64,000 nt of DNA from Syngnathus acus (GCF_901709675.1 NC_051088.1:9326193-9390192); one strand, 5' to 3'; shown: positions 1 to 29,573, numbered from the stretch's first letter. Notes: generated by a model from the letters alone, not told the origin. Translations and numbers: made by a program.

Positions 1-1628
1 ATTTGTTTGAAGTTAAACATTTTGTTATTGTTGTGTCCAAATGTACCATCAATCAATCAACCTATTCTTGTTAGTCTAAAGTACAACATTTGATCAAGAT
101 TAAGAGTGAGATATCATTGAGCAAAGCATTCAGCTGCTTTCCAGGTGCTCCCCATCGTGCCAGTATGTCCCAAATGATGGAAATAAATAAAGGGGTCAGA
201 ACTTGAATTCGGGCCTTCTACAAAAGTTCAAAAGGGATTGAAGAGAAGATGATCTGTTTTCTTCTTTTAAAACATCTTGTTCAACTTTGTTTAGCAAAAT
301 AATGCATAACGTATGCAAAGAAAGTATGGACAGCCTGCTAGGCAATCAACCAATCAGGGCTTTGCGAAAACTTTTCCTTTTCAATTTGAATTAATGTAGT
401 GGTCAAGCACTTTGCTATCTGAATCCCTTTTAAATGCTATTAGTTGTCACGCCTACAGGGAGAAGGGCGCAAGCCAACCGCATATTAAGGATTTTTAAAT
501 GCAAGTTGTCTGCTCACCAGGCTAAAAAAAAAAGCCCCTCCCATCCACCAGAAAACAGCAAGCTGTAAAAGAATGCATCCATTAATGGGGTAGCCAGCCA
601 CAAAGAGGAGGGGCACAGGGCAGTTTGGGAGAGGCCTTGGGGCCATTTTGAGGTCGACATGGCATGAAATTGAATAAATAAATGTAGAAATTCCCTCTTG
701 AGAGGGCAAAGTGCTGCAGAGTTTGAGAATGGCCCGTGGCGCTGGCACAATGAAGGACTCTAGCGAACCTCAGTAGACTTCTTTCTCCCTGAGGCCTTAA
801 TTCACAGCTCGCCTCTCACACGCCCAGAAAACTCCCACAACGCTCCGACCAATCCCTCGCTGTTTTCCAAGAGAAAGCTGTTTTGGCACATCCAGTCGCT
901 AAAAAACAAAGACGTCTTCTTTGAATGCTGTCCAGTTACTACCCTCGGCCCTTATTCACTTTCACTTTGAAGCACTTCAGGGTTCTTTCAGTAGCTCACA
1001 AGGGAAAGAAATAGCAACGGAGCAAAGCTTTCCTGTGCACATTCATGAACGGATTGGCATGATGATAAATATGTAACCACGTCTGGACTTGAAGTGGCAA
1101 CCGATGTTCATCTCAGGGACTCTATCGGACTTTATTACCGATTGTTCATCCGGTTAATGTTCACTTAAGTAATTGGGTGCGTCATTTGTTAAAGTCATGA
1201 CACTCGGGTTCCTCCTTTCCCCAGGGATTTTTACTAGAAGTGGATGACATGTAATGATAACATATCACGGACTAGATTGAGGAGGCCATCTGGACATTGG
1301 TGTGTGTGTGATGTAGTGCAAGTCACCAGATTTTCACCTGCAATGGACCTATGGGGGAGTACAAATAACGGATTGTATTTGGTTTTCAAGGTTAAAATAT
1401 AATCTGTTGGATAAAGCACGTCCTCCGTGTTTGTGGCAGAGCAGGCCTTTTTAGTGATGGGGGTTCTAATGCCATAGAAACAACTCAATAGGTAAATGGG
1501 TATCTCAAGCCAAAGATGATCCATTAGCATCATTATCACAAACTAAAAAGAATGGTATGAGAAAGAGCACAGCGGTGGATTGTAATGAAAAAAAATTTTT
1601 TTTTCCAAGCCCAGAATCCACAAACTCA

Positions 1629-1776
1629 CCTATATTCAGTCTCATCTTCACATGTGGGAGCAGCCACTCCCTGACTACTGTTTGTTCTAATTTCTCAATG
1701 GATTCTGGAGAAAAATACGTGTAGCTCATTTGGAATGTCACTATAAAGCCATCCACGGTGAAAACAGACAATGCTT
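1629..1776 (-). other. anonymous candidate exon inside prex1 intron 1
   Basis: On the minus strand an open stretch runs from a possible CAG acceptor (about 1779-1777) to a strong donor, ATAG|GTGAGT, near 1629. It encodes about 49 residues including FIVTFQMSYTYFSPES and EKLEQTVVREWLLPHVKM. The composition looks protein-like, but I recognise no family and it is not PREX1 exon 2. The acceptor has only a weak pyrimidine tract. It could be a chance open frame, an alternative exon or a transposon relic. Confidence 0.2.
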
Positions 1777-4700
1777 CTGGTCAGCAGCCAAGAACCGAAT
1801 CATCACTAAAATCTCTGATGACTAAAGCCTTTAATGCTGTAATATTGGCTGATAAAAATGTCATCATACTGAGGAAATGCAAAAGGCTCTTCAGCATCCA
1901 CACTCCAAGAAGCTGTCAAGAACCATTATGGGACGGAGTGGAGTCATCATTTATCGAAGCACACAAGGTTAAAAAATAGAAAGAAATATATTTTCTCAAT
2001 CGGACAATCGGACAGTAACGCTCAAAAGCAGAATATATCGGAAAAGCAGAATATATCGGTAACTCAAACATCTGCAACTATAGAATAGAAATATGAATTT
2101 GTAACTATCTTTTTGCATCAAACTTAAGAAACCATCAAGTGATGAGACGTCAGAGTGCAATATATGTGACATGTAAAGTCAAAGTTGCCAGATGTTGGAT
2201 TTAGGCCACCATGAAGCTTCTAATGCAGCAAAACATGACTAGATTATTCAATGGAAGGGCCAATCGGATAATTGGTTCTAAAATGATTCAATGGTGACAG
2301 CTCCCCCTTACTGTCGCAGTTGCATTTTCTTTTCTTTAAATTGATTTTTTTTTTACCAGTCACATGGGCAGAAAGACGTGGTGGCTTTCTTTAGCACGTC
2401 ACGTGATCTAATGGCTTGCACAGACCACAAGCAGGCTGTGACTTTTAGTCTGACCTTCCCTGATTAAACAAAGAATTCAACCGTTTGGTAATCTTAGACA
2501 GGTTTTAAAAGTTTCAGAAATCTGTTCAACATTTATCGTTTGGGCAAAAGACCTTTGACCTGACGGAGAAGGCACACATCTGGTTGTACTTGAGAAATCT
2601 GAGAGACATTTTAAGGCTGCTACCTAAGTTGGTGAAGCCCCTGCAAGCCTCAGTGCTAACATTACCAAGCATGAATAAATGTACCGTACACTGCACTTAA
2701 AAAAAATACATACGACACTATGATAAGATGTGACAGGTACTGTTAACGGATTGGTTGAAGAACTCCTGACCTTTTAATATGCATAAAATACATTCCATGT
2801 GACACCCCCCGCTCCAAATATTACCACACAGTAGCAGCAGCTCTTGATAGGAGGAGGTGCGCTGAGCTCAGGGTGGGGCGTTTGACATTATGCCTCTGGG
2901 TATTACAGTGGTTTAGACTTGTTAACTTTTAATTCCTTAAATTCCTACCGCGGTCTTGTGCCTGGAAGAACGTGGCTTACTAACACGTTACCACACGTGA
3001 CAAAAAAAAAAAAAAAGTCAACTGCCATTCACCTTCATTTTTCACTATGGTGACACTGCTGTGAAAAATATGCCAGAGAGCAAAGCGCCAGTCTTCAAGT
3101 GCCTGCCCTAAGGTACACCAAGCGACAAGTTGAGTGAACTGTACGGGGTCCTGGAACAAAGTGGTCGACCGTGCTACAATTCAATTGACCCATCAACCAA
3201 CCGCATGTTTCACAAAAAAAAAAATTCTGTTTGCAAAGTGAGATCAAACCAAAATGAGCTGTTGCAGGACTTTTTGTATTTCCACCCCATTCCTTCAAGC
3301 CCCTCACCAAAATGTTTGTTTCAAGATATTTTGCTACCACCAAAGTGCTGTTATATTAAGAACACTATTTATTCATCATAAATTACATTCAACGACTCTA
3401 AGAAAGAAATGTGCATGTTTGCTAGCTTGTTTCCGCTTAACCGCAGGCAAAAACAATCGAAACAAATTGTTTCACTCTCTTCCCTCTGCTTCACCAGAGC
3501 TTCATCAGCCACTACCAACAATTGATGGCTCGATTAAAATGGGAGTGACGCGCTGCCTGTGGAGACTAAATGGCCTGTTTAAAGCCGGGTTATAATAATA
3601 AAGTCTCGCAAAAACCTCAGCAGGCCTCCATCGTAACTGCTCTACCTGCTGTTAAAAAAAAAAAACTTCCAAAACACGACGTGTGCCCTGCTATGACTTC
3701 AGTTCGACTGAGGTTACATTGAACTGAAACCACTGGCGTTGGAGGCCAAAAAGAGAGTTGTTCTATTTATACCACCCTCCTTTAAAGAAACTTGATGCTT
3801 GTGTGTGCCACTGAGAGAGAAGGGATGAAATGACCGAGAGCAGAGAAAACAAAAAGAAGTTGACATGCTGAAGATTGTACCGGAAGTCGAGACGGCTTGC
3901 CGCATGACGGCTTCTCTGCAGCCGCAATGTTGTTGTGTATGAGCACGCGTGAGTGTGTTGCATCCTCTTTGCTTGCAACTACAACAAAACACTGCAGAGA
4001 AACACGCTCACAAGCCAGAACAACATCATCTTTTTACAATCTCATGTGCACAGCCCAAAGGAAGGACGGGATTTTCAGATCCTTCCAATAATCCCAAAGT
4101 AGTAAAGATGAAGCCTCAAAGGAGGCCACAACCGTTGTCTATCGTGAACAGGCGTTAGAGATAAGGCGAGAAACTCTGTCACCCCTGGGGGGAGAGTGGC
4201 TCAGTGTACGCCATGAAAACTCACTTGCAATGGTTTAAGCATCAACAATAGGCGCTTATTCTTTGGCTCCTGAGAGCAGGCGTCAAAGAAGAGACACTGG
4301 CATGACCATCACCACTTTCCCAACATTGCTCACTATTGACGGTCCAGAAAAAGAAAACAAAACATGCATGCCAGGCCAGTAATTGGCAAAACACTACTCT
4401 AGCACCGTGTTCCACTGGCTTAGGTGTACTCGCCACATGCCAAGACTGAACATTTCAGCATGTCCTCTGTTTCCAACATTTACATGGTCAGTTTATGAGC
4501 GGTGGGCCCTGCACTGGGGTCCCCCCAACTGGCATAGTGAGGGCTCACTTTGAGCAAGGCACCAAACTCCCATAACTAATTGATTTGCAGGGAGCAACTA
4601 ATGTGGAATGACTGTCAAATTGTGAAATGTGACCATAAAAGAGTCAGTCTTCGTCCTACGGTAATTTTGTCTTGGCTGGAAACAAGTCACAAAGGAGGCC

Positions 4701-6369
4701 GGATGTCCCAAAAACGACCCTGCAGCCTTTTACGGCAGCAAACGGCATTGTTATGCTTCTATAGGGAAATCCCCTCACCAAGAGTGAAATAGAGGAACAC
4801 AAGCCATGGATGGCCTACATTTTAGTACTGTACAGGATTCAACACAAAGCTGCTCCATAAAAAATCCCCACTAATCTACAGCAGTAGGGAGTGATCAGAT
4901 GCTAACAAGGGAATTTGTTGCCTAATAAAAAAGCTGCCACGGCAATTGATTCTGGCTTATTTACAAAGCGGCTTTCACTCGAGTAGAAAATTCAGATGTG
5001 CAATGATAACACCTGAAAAAACAAACACAAAACCAATCCTGTAATCCTTCTTTTCACACTCCCAACCCCCACAAAATGAGCTCGTCAGCGCCACCTACTC
5101 ATGGTTTTTTTTGTGTTACTTTGACTGTGAGGCTTTCTTGTACAACTATAGATCTGGCGGAAGTTCCGGTAAGAGTAGAAAGGGAGGTTAAAAATAAATC
5201 AGTGTTAATTAGCGCAAGAGGTGATGTTCAATATTTGCAAGGCTTGCTTGAAAAGCTCTAATGAGAATGTGAGATAGCAGAAATCTCCAGCAGCTCACTC
5301 ATTAATGGCATCGAGCAGACCTCAAACCACAAAAAAATTTCCTTGACCTGACACTTGTTTTTCTTAATGTTGTGAACTCTTGTCTTCATGCAACTAATCA
5401 GAATAATGCTGCCAAGGGTTTTCATATAACCATTCATTTGTCTCATTACTTGAAACGTATTTAGCCTCTTGACTCTAAAGGCACCCCAACACAAATACCT
5501 TTTTTGCCTCGTAACAGCATATTTGATATGCCAACTGTAGTTCTTTGTGTTGTGATGGCTATTGATTAGATAGAACAAGGTTTGTAAAGGGACAGACGGG
5601 GAGAGAAGGGAGAACCTTGAATTACTCTATCTTTACTGAAACCATATGTCCCGAGATCCCACGGCCGGAGCCCCCCCCACTCCTCTCTCCCCTTATCAAC
5701 ACCCCTGTGAGCTAAGTGGTTACAAAGCCTCTGCTCCCACTGAGGTAAGAAGGCAGGCTCAGCTGGGGTCTGGATGGAGAGCAAGTGAAAGATTAGCAGA
5801 AGAGGAGGGCTCCGGGTGGAAGACTTTTTTTCTGGAGGGGGGGGGGGGGGGGAGTAAAGTGCGACATTTTCTCCTTGGCCAAGCCAATCGTCTGGGCTAT
5901 GATGTACAGAGAACTGAATCTGATGTGAATGTGTTTCATATTAAGTTATGATGGGCGCCAAACTCATCCATACCACATTTTGGCACTCTGACGTTGGCTG
6001 GTTCTTAAAAGGTTGAGCTCGAGACACTGCAGTGTGCTGCCTGGTTTACGAAAATTGTGATTTCCTTTCATGAGACTGACTACTGGAATGGTTCTGTTGG
6101 AGCGGGTCAGTTTTTCATTTAAAAAATTTTCCTAAATAAAACATGACAATCATGATGCATTGACCGCAACAGTTGGAACATATGAGAACACGATAAGAGC
6201 AATGATTGACACATGATTGATGGTCACTGTTTCCAAAATAAAAGCAGATGTTTGCAAATGTCTTATTTTGACTAATCACAAAAGATAAACCATTTTCACC
6301 AAAGAGTAGAAAAATCGGAAAATCATCACTTTTGAGAGTCTGACATCAGAAGATTTGGGCGATTTAAAC

Positions 6370-6454
6370 AAATGTCTCAATTTTAAAAATGTCTAAAATA
6401 CTAATTATCACAATTAACGATTTTTCATTTAATCGGTTCATTTTGACACCTCTA
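6370..6454 (-). mobile_element. degraded DNA-transposon end (hAT-like MITE)
   Basis: On the minus strand the sequence begins TAGAGGTGTCAAAATGAACC and continues into AT-rich sequence with an ATCG core, a layout I recognise from fish non-autonomous hAT-type repeats. No matching second end is visible, so this is a fragment. Confidence 0.35.
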
Positions 6455-7886
6455 TATTGTATTACCCTGAAAGAATATTGACTCATTGTTTATGAATCCA
6501 GATTGATCCATCAAAAAATGAGGGCCAGACAAGATGAACAGAATCTGCTCGAATTGACCACAGTCCACTTTAATGGGGAGAGATGCCAGCTTTCACATGT
6601 CCACTGACATCTCTGATAAATCTTTGAGGCTGCGCCATTATCACTGCTCCCGGAAGGGGGTTTGCTAAGGGGAGGGGGGCAGAGCAAGACCCGCTGCTGC
6701 TGCCCAAACCATCTTGCAACACAAGATAAGCACTGACCGCCCGTTACGTGGCGGCGCCATAGAGATGAGTTTTTTTTTTTTTTTTTTTTTCAATAAATAT
6801 TGTGAGTGTATAATTGGGATGAATGCACATCACAGTGGTGCAGCGTTCGCCTGGCGTTTCAGCTGAACAGCATAGCACGCTACAACAGGGTGGGATTAAA
6901 AGACCTGTTTAAAAGTGGGGAAGTGCAGACGAGCATGTGACCGAAATGAAGAGAAAGAGGAAACTGCGTGTGACAAACACTTGCCAATGTTGAAATTGGA
7001 CAACAACCACTGGCATGTGCGTAAAACAATAGCGTGCCTGCTGACAGGCTGCATTTAAAACGGCGCTAAGCCACATTAAAACCAGGCTGGCCTTAGATGT
7101 TTTTGTGACACAGAGAGATAAAGTACAAAAAGATGCACAATTTGACACGATAAAAGCTGCTGATTCGGAAGTTAGCCAATGTTGCACGTTCAGATGGAAG
7201 CCAACAGTGACGTCTGTGAGGAACAATTTGCAAGACTAAGTGCATATTCATTGTGAAAAGTGCCACAATGGTAGAAAAAAAAAAGTGCTGGAATGGGTTC
7301 CTTATCTTGGTCTGGAAGGGGAAAAGGTGGGTGTCTTGGTGCTGATTGCTCATGAATAGCAATTTACTTGCAACACCGCTGATTGTTTTGAACCTGAGCA
7401 ATCAAACACAATAGGGAGGTGCTGATGTCTGTGAGATAAACTCATGTGTGACTTCTCAGTAACACGAAGCTGTCAAATGAGCCTATGCAAAGGTCACGTT
7501 GTATGCACATGTAAAAGTACTGCACAGGTTAAATAGAAAAAGAAAAAGAGTTGGTAAAAGTAGCAGAAACTGTCGCCGTGGATGTCCACGCCAAACCCCG
7601 TTGAGATTCCTCGTATTTTAAGAGAGTAAACCACCTGATGCAACGCAAATCAAGCGACGCTTAACATAAAATGCATCATTAAATTGTGTTACTGGTAGCG
7701 CCGAATTAATTAAGTTGGTTAACTCTTTTAGGACATGCACGTACATGACACTTTGCGTGACAGTTTTACGCAAGTGAAGTCGCGTACAAATCAAAGGATT
7801 CGTGGTCGGAGTTTGGCGTGGAGATCGAGCGAAAAGTCAATAGTAAATAGGAACACAAAAGAGGGTGAGAGGTAAAGTCAAATTAC

Positions 7887-8030
7887 CGATTGAAGGAAGA
7901 GTAAAGTCCGGACATAATCCCGTTCTGTGTTCAACGTTTCGTTGAGGACACACAGCCTGAGTCGCTGCTGACGGTCCGATTCCTTGACGGCGTGGACCGC
8001 GTTCTCCAGATGCCCGTCTTCCTCTTCCAT
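7887..8030 (-). CDS. prex1: prex1 first coding exon (PIP3-dependent Rac exchanger 1), gene continues off the left edge
   Basis: The minus strand reads 48 codons from an ATG in good Kozak context (ACCATGG, 8030-8028) to a GT donor at 7886. The peptide contains [18 protein letters not shown] followed by LLFLQS, matching the start of the DH (RhoGEF) domain of P-Rex1; the RLCVLNE wording fits PREX1 better than PREX2, as I recall the human proteins. P-Rex1 is a cytosolic guanine-nucleotide exchange factor that activates Rac downstream of PIP3 and G-beta-gamma. Only the short acidic N-terminus and the first DH helix are here; the rest of DH and the PH, DEP, PDZ and phosphatase-like domains must lie beyond position 1. 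The acidic leader before the DH helix (about 18 residues) is shorter than the human one. The exon ends exactly where the human first coding exon should end (before AFLHRI). Confidence 0.87.
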
Positions 8031-8361
8031 GGTGGGGGAGTCTATCCCTCAAAAAGGTGCCTCGCAACAAGAGGTTGGAAATAAAAATTAAAAAAAAGTA
8101 GTCTTCTCACGTCGAGTATCCGCACTTGGCCGGCCAGTGGCCCCTCAGTCCATCTTGAAAGATCCACCACAAGGTCCCCCGGGCGGAGATGCTCGCAGCA
8201 CCGCGCACCACGCGTGAACTTCGACCAGCACAAGAGGAGAAGACCGCTTGTATGAACCACAAGCAGCTCAGAGCTGAAGAGCGGGCACCCGAGGAGGGCG
8301 AAGAGGAGGGGCCGCTTTACTCACGGGCGGAGGTAGTGGGGGGCTCCACTCTCCTTTTATG
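8028..8361 (-). promoter_or_regulatory. prex1: prex1 5' UTR and probable TATA-type core promoter
   Basis: Upstream of the prex1 ATG the minus strand has a GC-rich stretch without an obvious splice acceptor, so the 5' UTR is probably in the same exon. A TATA-like CATAAAAGG lies at 8361-8353 on the minus strand, which would place initiation near 8325-8330 and give a 5' UTR of about 300 nt. This is inferred from motif and spacing only. Confidence 0.4.
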
Positions 8362-9500
8362 TTGACACCCTCAAGTCACACGCAGGGGCCCACGGCAATG
8401 AAAAAAAACATCGGGGACATAATTTAGACTGAGGACGCGCGCGTGTGTGAACGCTACTAACACAGATGCACGCTACTAAAAACAAAATCAAATGAATAAA
8501 AAAAAATAATAGACGAGAAGTGGCTTACGCTGGAAGATGCCTGTGATACATAAATATAAAAAAAGATTAACATGTTTCATGTCCGAAAAGAACAATCGTC
8601 CCAATTTAAAACAAGTGCAAATAATGATCACCCCAATGGATTTTATGGATGTTTAACATCGTACTTTCCATAAGCAGTCACTGAAGAATTTCCTAATGTC
8701 TAATGTATACAGAGATGTCCACATTCATTTTGGTCTCGATTGCCGTTTCTGCTATTAAGAGACATTCCCGCTATCAACTGTGCAAAGAAAGAAAAAAAGA
8801 AAAATTGCGTTTTTCTCCAAATGCATTATAATGGGCGCGCAGAAAACTCAAAACTTAAGGAACATAGTGACCACTTCAACACCACGCTGGAAAAGCAATT
8901 TTCTTTTGTACTGCGCTCGTTCCAAATTGGATAATTGGACAAAAGATAGGATAAATCGCACACGCATTCGCCCAAAATTGATTTTGCATGCCAACTTGCA
9001 AATCTGAGAGGATGGCGCCGCGTTGCGGCAAAAATATTGCATAACCAAAAAAAAAACACCTGCATGCGAGGACATTATTGGTGTGCAACAGTCTACAGCA
9101 AGGCGGCTTAAATTATCCCATAAAATAGTAGTTGCATACATGTTGTTTGAGTAGCATCTCTAAATAGTCAAGTCCAGCAACTTTTTTTTGACAATGAACC
9201 CCGTAGCTGTTGGCAAGTTGACAAATATCCGCGCCCATTTCTTTTGACTGGCTCACTCTCACTTTTATCAACTGACAACTGTAACTGCCAGAAACCTCAA
9301 AACCTGCTAACAATCTTCATATAAAAACACAATAGGTCCTTTTTCAAAACAAACATTTGAACTTAATGTATTATAAACATACTTTCGACCACGTTTCAAG
9401 GTTAGAAATGGTGGTGGAAAAATAGTAAGAAAAATTGTAAAAATAATACAATGTTAGTATTTTACAACTTTCTTGCCTACACATTCGTCGCTCACACACA
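8362..9500. other. intergenic region between prex1 promoter and ralgapb 3' end
   Basis: AT-rich sequence with short A runs and a CA repeat at about 9495-9509. I see no supported coding exon, RNA gene or intact transposon. Confidence 0.6.
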
Positions 9501-9514
9501 CACACACACTTTTT

Positions 9515-12319
9515 GTAAAACTGAGAGTTCACTTTATTTTCAAGGAGTATATAAAAACCAGCATGGCAGCAATGAAAATATCAATAATAGCTTTAATGGG
9601 TGCATGTTACATTCGGCACTTCTCCCACACAAAAACATACACAACCCGTCTCCCCACCTGAAGTGAGGAATGCAACAGACAACTTGTAAATGCCTTCTGC
9701 TATAGTATATTTACAATTCATCCTTCATCGTGTCTGTACATGGTAAAAGTCCTTAAATACGATCAACCAGTGAAGAACAGGATACAAGTTGGGACATCTC
9801 GATTGTTTGTGGGCTTTCCTCCGAGCAGATTTAAAAGGGTATTTTTCTCCTTCCCATAAAAGGCATGTGCATAAAGCACCGTAGTAAAAAGTGAGTCACA
9901 AACAATTAGATAAGTTAAAAAGTCCATGGCGCCACTTCATTTACATTTTCACGCCATAAAACTCTTTCTTCAGCAGGGGTTTCTTTGCAAATAGACACTT
10001 GCTCAAAAAAGGTACAAAAAAAAAAAAAAAAAAAAGCCAGCGAAATGTTCAGGTAACCAATAGGGATTAAGAAAATAAACATAGAATGTGCTCAGTGCAT
10101 TAAGACTTTCCAAACAGAACAAAATAGACTCGCCTTGTTCCACGTTTGTGATAAATAAGATCACATTTGTTACAGTCAAGGCAGTGAGAGGGGCCTTGAA
10201 CCAAAATTACAGTGACTGAACACAAAACAATTGTGGGAGTTAACGTGTGGACAAAACTGCACACTTGTCTTTACTTAGAATGTAAAAAATTAGATCTATG
10301 CAGCCAGACGTTTTGATATGTATAGAAATAACGCTGTAATGCTTGAGCCAATAAATTAATCGCCAAAGCATGACACACAAACTGCTGTGGTTCATTTTAG
10401 GGACTTCCGTGAAATGCATAAAGGGTTCTAAGTCATATTTCTTCAGATATTGTTATTGTTACAAGAATGAATTATAACTAGTGAATTCCAGAATTCCCTC
10501 CAAACTGTGAACGCAACATTTAGAGGTGTCGCTCTCTCTCTGACCGTCCACGTCATCTTTGGGTAATAGCGTGCCTTTGCGTCCTCGTTACAAACGCACC
10601 ATTTCATTGCTTGGGAAAGTTGCCATGATCCTCAGAAGGCCACGGCTTCACATACCATTCTTAGATAGGAAAAATATTGTACAATTGTGACTTGTGTCCT
10701 ACTATTAGGAGTTAAGTGGCAAGATATTTTTTCTCTAGTAATACTCGGACTTTATCTCATTAAAACTCCTTAATAAAACTAAGAGACAGTATATATCTTT
10801 GCACTGAACTCTGATCACGACAGGCAAGCATCACAGACGGGATTGTATGATTTCATTCTTTAAAGTGACAGTGTTATCTTTAAATGCCTCTGATGGAGCG
10901 TTTGGGGGGTGGGGGGGGGGGGGGGGCACGCTTATCTAGGTTGGTTTGACTGGCTAGAGAAGCATACACACACGCAAGAAGCACAGGCACCCAGCAGTGG
11001 CTTGAGAGCCGGGCCGGTTTAGGCAAGTATAAAACGACTTCCATATAATAAAAGTAAACCACCGCCACCCATTAAAAACAATCATTCAAAACCAATATGT
11101 GTGCAAGTGAGCTGCTGCCATGGCCACCGGTGTGCACAAGGAAGACTTTAGTGTGTTGATGAAATGCCGTATCAGCAGATTCGGAAACATTTCATGTTTC
11201 CACCTTGGCGAAGAGTCCACCACCTGTCTTTGGAAATGTGTGTTGGGACAAGTGCGTGGGGGCCACAAGAAAACCACAACGTGGCAAGCGGAAAGAACAT
11301 TTCTAGGATGCCCGTTACGTTTTTGTATTGCAGTTGCGCATGAGAACAAATTGTTGCAAAAGCAGAAATCGAAAGGGCATTTTACTGTTTCAGTTTCAAA
11401 TGTTTGGGGGAGGGTGGGGTGAGTTTTTGTTTTTGAGCCTGGAAATGCAAAACGCTGTAAAGCTATAGGAGGTGTGGGAAAAAAGTGGATGTTTGTTAAC
11501 ACTGTAGCATTAGAAAGAGAAATGGTAGTTTGTAAAAATGAAGGACATGGCTGCTAAACCAAGGGTGGAATGAAGCAACACTGCTGACTAGTGGCCTGGC
11601 ATGCATATTACAATACTTTCCAAAATTTTTACAGATCTTTGCAACCTGTATTTTTATTGTGGGGCAAACGATCATTATCGCTCTATACTGTACTGACACA
11701 CTTACATCATAACTCCACGTGCCTTATAGATAGTGATCGGTTTTCTTGCGATATAAGAAAAATCACTGTATTTTTACACAATCACTACCACTGGCAATAG
11801 ATTGTATCTTGAGGAAGTGTGATTCCCACCCCGAGCATGAATCACATACTTGTGAATGCCCACCCAGCAGCACACAAACAAACGTGTATGTCCTCTCATT
11901 TCACGGACCACCATTTTCACACTGAAATGGTAAGTGGGATTATGCCAAGACTTTAGTTACATTAGTGCTATCTTTTCGGGCTCAAACAACAAAACATTGC
12001 CGTGTCTGTTCAGTTAAAAATAAAAAATAAAGTCACATGTAAACGGCCTCCGAATGAAATGACAGTCATGGCCGTTCACACCATCAATGAACTGTTGTGA
12101 CCTCGAAATGAAGCCTTTATCTCACACTTCACTCTCAAGTTAGACAGTGTTGATATATGGATTCATATAAATAAGAAAGTTGAACAGTATAAATATAAAG
12201 ATTCTGTGTTGTGGATGACTTATGCACATATAGCATACATATGTGTGTGTCATGTGTGTTAATGTGTATATGTGTGCACTTGTGAGCCAGTGTTAAGACA
12301 GGGCAGGGCAGGGACTGTG
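9515..12319 (-). other. ralgapb: ralgapb 3' UTR (probable extent)
   Basis: Sequence after the ralgapb stop (12322-12320). A minus-strand AATAAA at 9538-9533 gives a plausible poly(A) site near 9515 and a 3' UTR of about 2.8 kb. The stretch has no coding potential; it contains G runs at 10904-10909 and 10911-10926 (C-rich in the transcript) and TG-rich sequence near 12230-12290. Earlier poly(A) sites are possible. Confidence 0.5.
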
Positions 12320-27674
<15,355 letters not shown>

Positions 27675-27720
27675 GGTGCCGGCGTTTGCTGCTCTTCTAC
27701 TCGCACCTCATACTCACACC

Positions 27721-29573
27721 TGCGGACACACGTTCAAAAATTCAAAAAAGGGCTTTATTTTGATGCGTGGTATATTTAGCTAACTCCCTTGCTACACCGT
27801 GATCAACGATTGAAGGTCCATGTAGCTGCAGCTACCAAAACTAACGCTACTACTTTGCGCTACCATTTGTACATCACATGCAGATGTTTATGTTCTTGTT
27901 CTTGTTTACAGCCCTGCTAGAGGACCACAAATGTAAACAACATGACGGAGGCAAAGTGGAAAGACAAGTGGGGGCCAAAGAAAGAAAACCGTAATTTGAT
28001 AGTTTGGCCTTGGTTTAGTACCACTAGGTACTTTTTAAAAATGTTATGTGTATTTAGTTTTTATTCATTTTATTGTTTTCTATATAAAATGTTGAGAAGA
28101 GTAAAGAAAACAAAATGGACATTCATTGCATTTTAAATATACGTAGGACTAGTGGTCTGAAAAAAAAAAGAAGAATTTGAAGTAGAAAATCTGTTTAGAT
28201 TTAAAAGATGCACGTGCATCGAAATGAAACAAATTATTCTACTTGGAAATAATCGTCTTTTATTTGAAAAATATTTACATATTTTATTTTACACATCTTC
28301 TTTCATAGTAAATAGTTTCATTCTTTTATACATAAAAACATAAAACAACAAGAAACTCATTGACAACCATATTGAATTGAATTGTAGTCCCACTAAACTG
28401 AACCAAATTCAATCATTCCACAAGTCAAACCGTCCTCGAATCGTATCGCACTCAATGTATTAAGATACGCATCAAGTCGTCCTTTTGGGGCGAGATGTAC
28501 GTCCCTATTAGGTGCTAGGCATAAGACAGCACAAGAAGTCTGTATTTCTTGGAACTTGTCAGAACTGTATATGTGCCATTGTCCTCAAAGAACGCTATAT
28601 TCATTTGGAGAAAATGTTATTGTAGCTTTTACCATGTGACGCCATGGAAAAGCTATCCAAAACTATTCAAGTAAATTAACTGCAAAGAAACAACATTTAC
28701 CAGATTTATACAGATTTTGGATTTTTGACTGAACCAGTCCAAACTACAGTGAGACCACCAATTCATCAGTTCGTGCACTGATGCACTCATTACCAATCAA
28801 ATAAAAAATGTCTTCCCGTTTCATATCAGTTTGCATTACACCCAACATATTAGAGTCACTACGACCATTTTAATGCACATTGCACACTCTGGCGGGGCTC
28901 AGTGCTGTACACAGTTGCCTGTCATAAGTTTATGTTACCATGATTGGTCACAATAACTAGCTAGCTGCAAATATTTCGTTAAATGCAAAGTTGAACCAAT
29001 TCAGTTGCGCATGACAAAAAAGATAAATAGAAAAGAGAGAGTACCATTTGCTCATGGGTTAACTCTATGCACACACAAAAAAATACATGCCGGAGCTGAG
29101 GAAATAAATGCTAACTGATGTGCATTCGGTGGAGTTTGACAGTAAACCGGGGCGCATAAGGCATGTCTCATATCTATATATAATTGTTACATTGTCCCGA
29201 TATGCTCGAATGTGTCAATGAACGGGAAGAAATGATCAGCGAATGCTAAGCTTCGGGTCAGAATTTCAACCAGGAAACGGGACCATTAGCTTGTTGATGC
29301 TAGCTAGCGAGAACAACGCATATATGTAAGATTAGCTCCCTCACGATAGCCACTGCTTGGCATCTGCGGTACGGTACAAACAAGAGCAGATGTAGTCGAG
29401 TGCAGAGAACATTACAGTTATTCCAAAGCAACGCTGTAGTTTATTCGACTTGCAATCAAGCTTTTGCCGAGTTAGCGCCATCGTTGACATTAGCCTTGTC
29501 ATCGGTGCTCAGCAAGCAAACGGAACTGAAATGCTTTCGTTTGCCTAATACGCAACGAGTATTTTCACTTTAC
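27721..29573 (-). other. ralgapb: ralgapb intron 1 (5' UTR intron)
   Basis: AT-rich intron between the probable noncoding exon and the start-codon exon. I see no other supported exon or intact repeat. Confidence 0.4.

Larger units (their letters stand above)
1..7886 (-). other. prex1: prex1 intron 1 (incomplete), no confirmed exon
   Basis: This stretch lies downstream of the prex1 exon 1 donor and contains nothing resembling the exon 2 peptide (AFLHRI... in human). It holds short homopolymers (a 16-G run at 5837-5852, A and T runs), a two-copy 18-bp tandem repeat near 2023-2058, one end of a degraded MITE near 6370-6454, and one anonymous candidate exon at 1629-1776 listed separately. Open frames of 60-105 codons here have no splice or family support. 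Confidence 0.6.

Noticed and set aside
4500-4590. TGCACTGGGGTCCCCCCAAC followed by GAGCAAGGCACC, resembling part of a fish SINE or LINE
   Set aside because: Too short and diverged to assign to a family or strand.
10904-10926. G-rich run as a possible RNA quadruplex in the ralgapb 3' UTR
   Set aside because: The gene is on the minus strand, so the transcript carries the C-rich complement.
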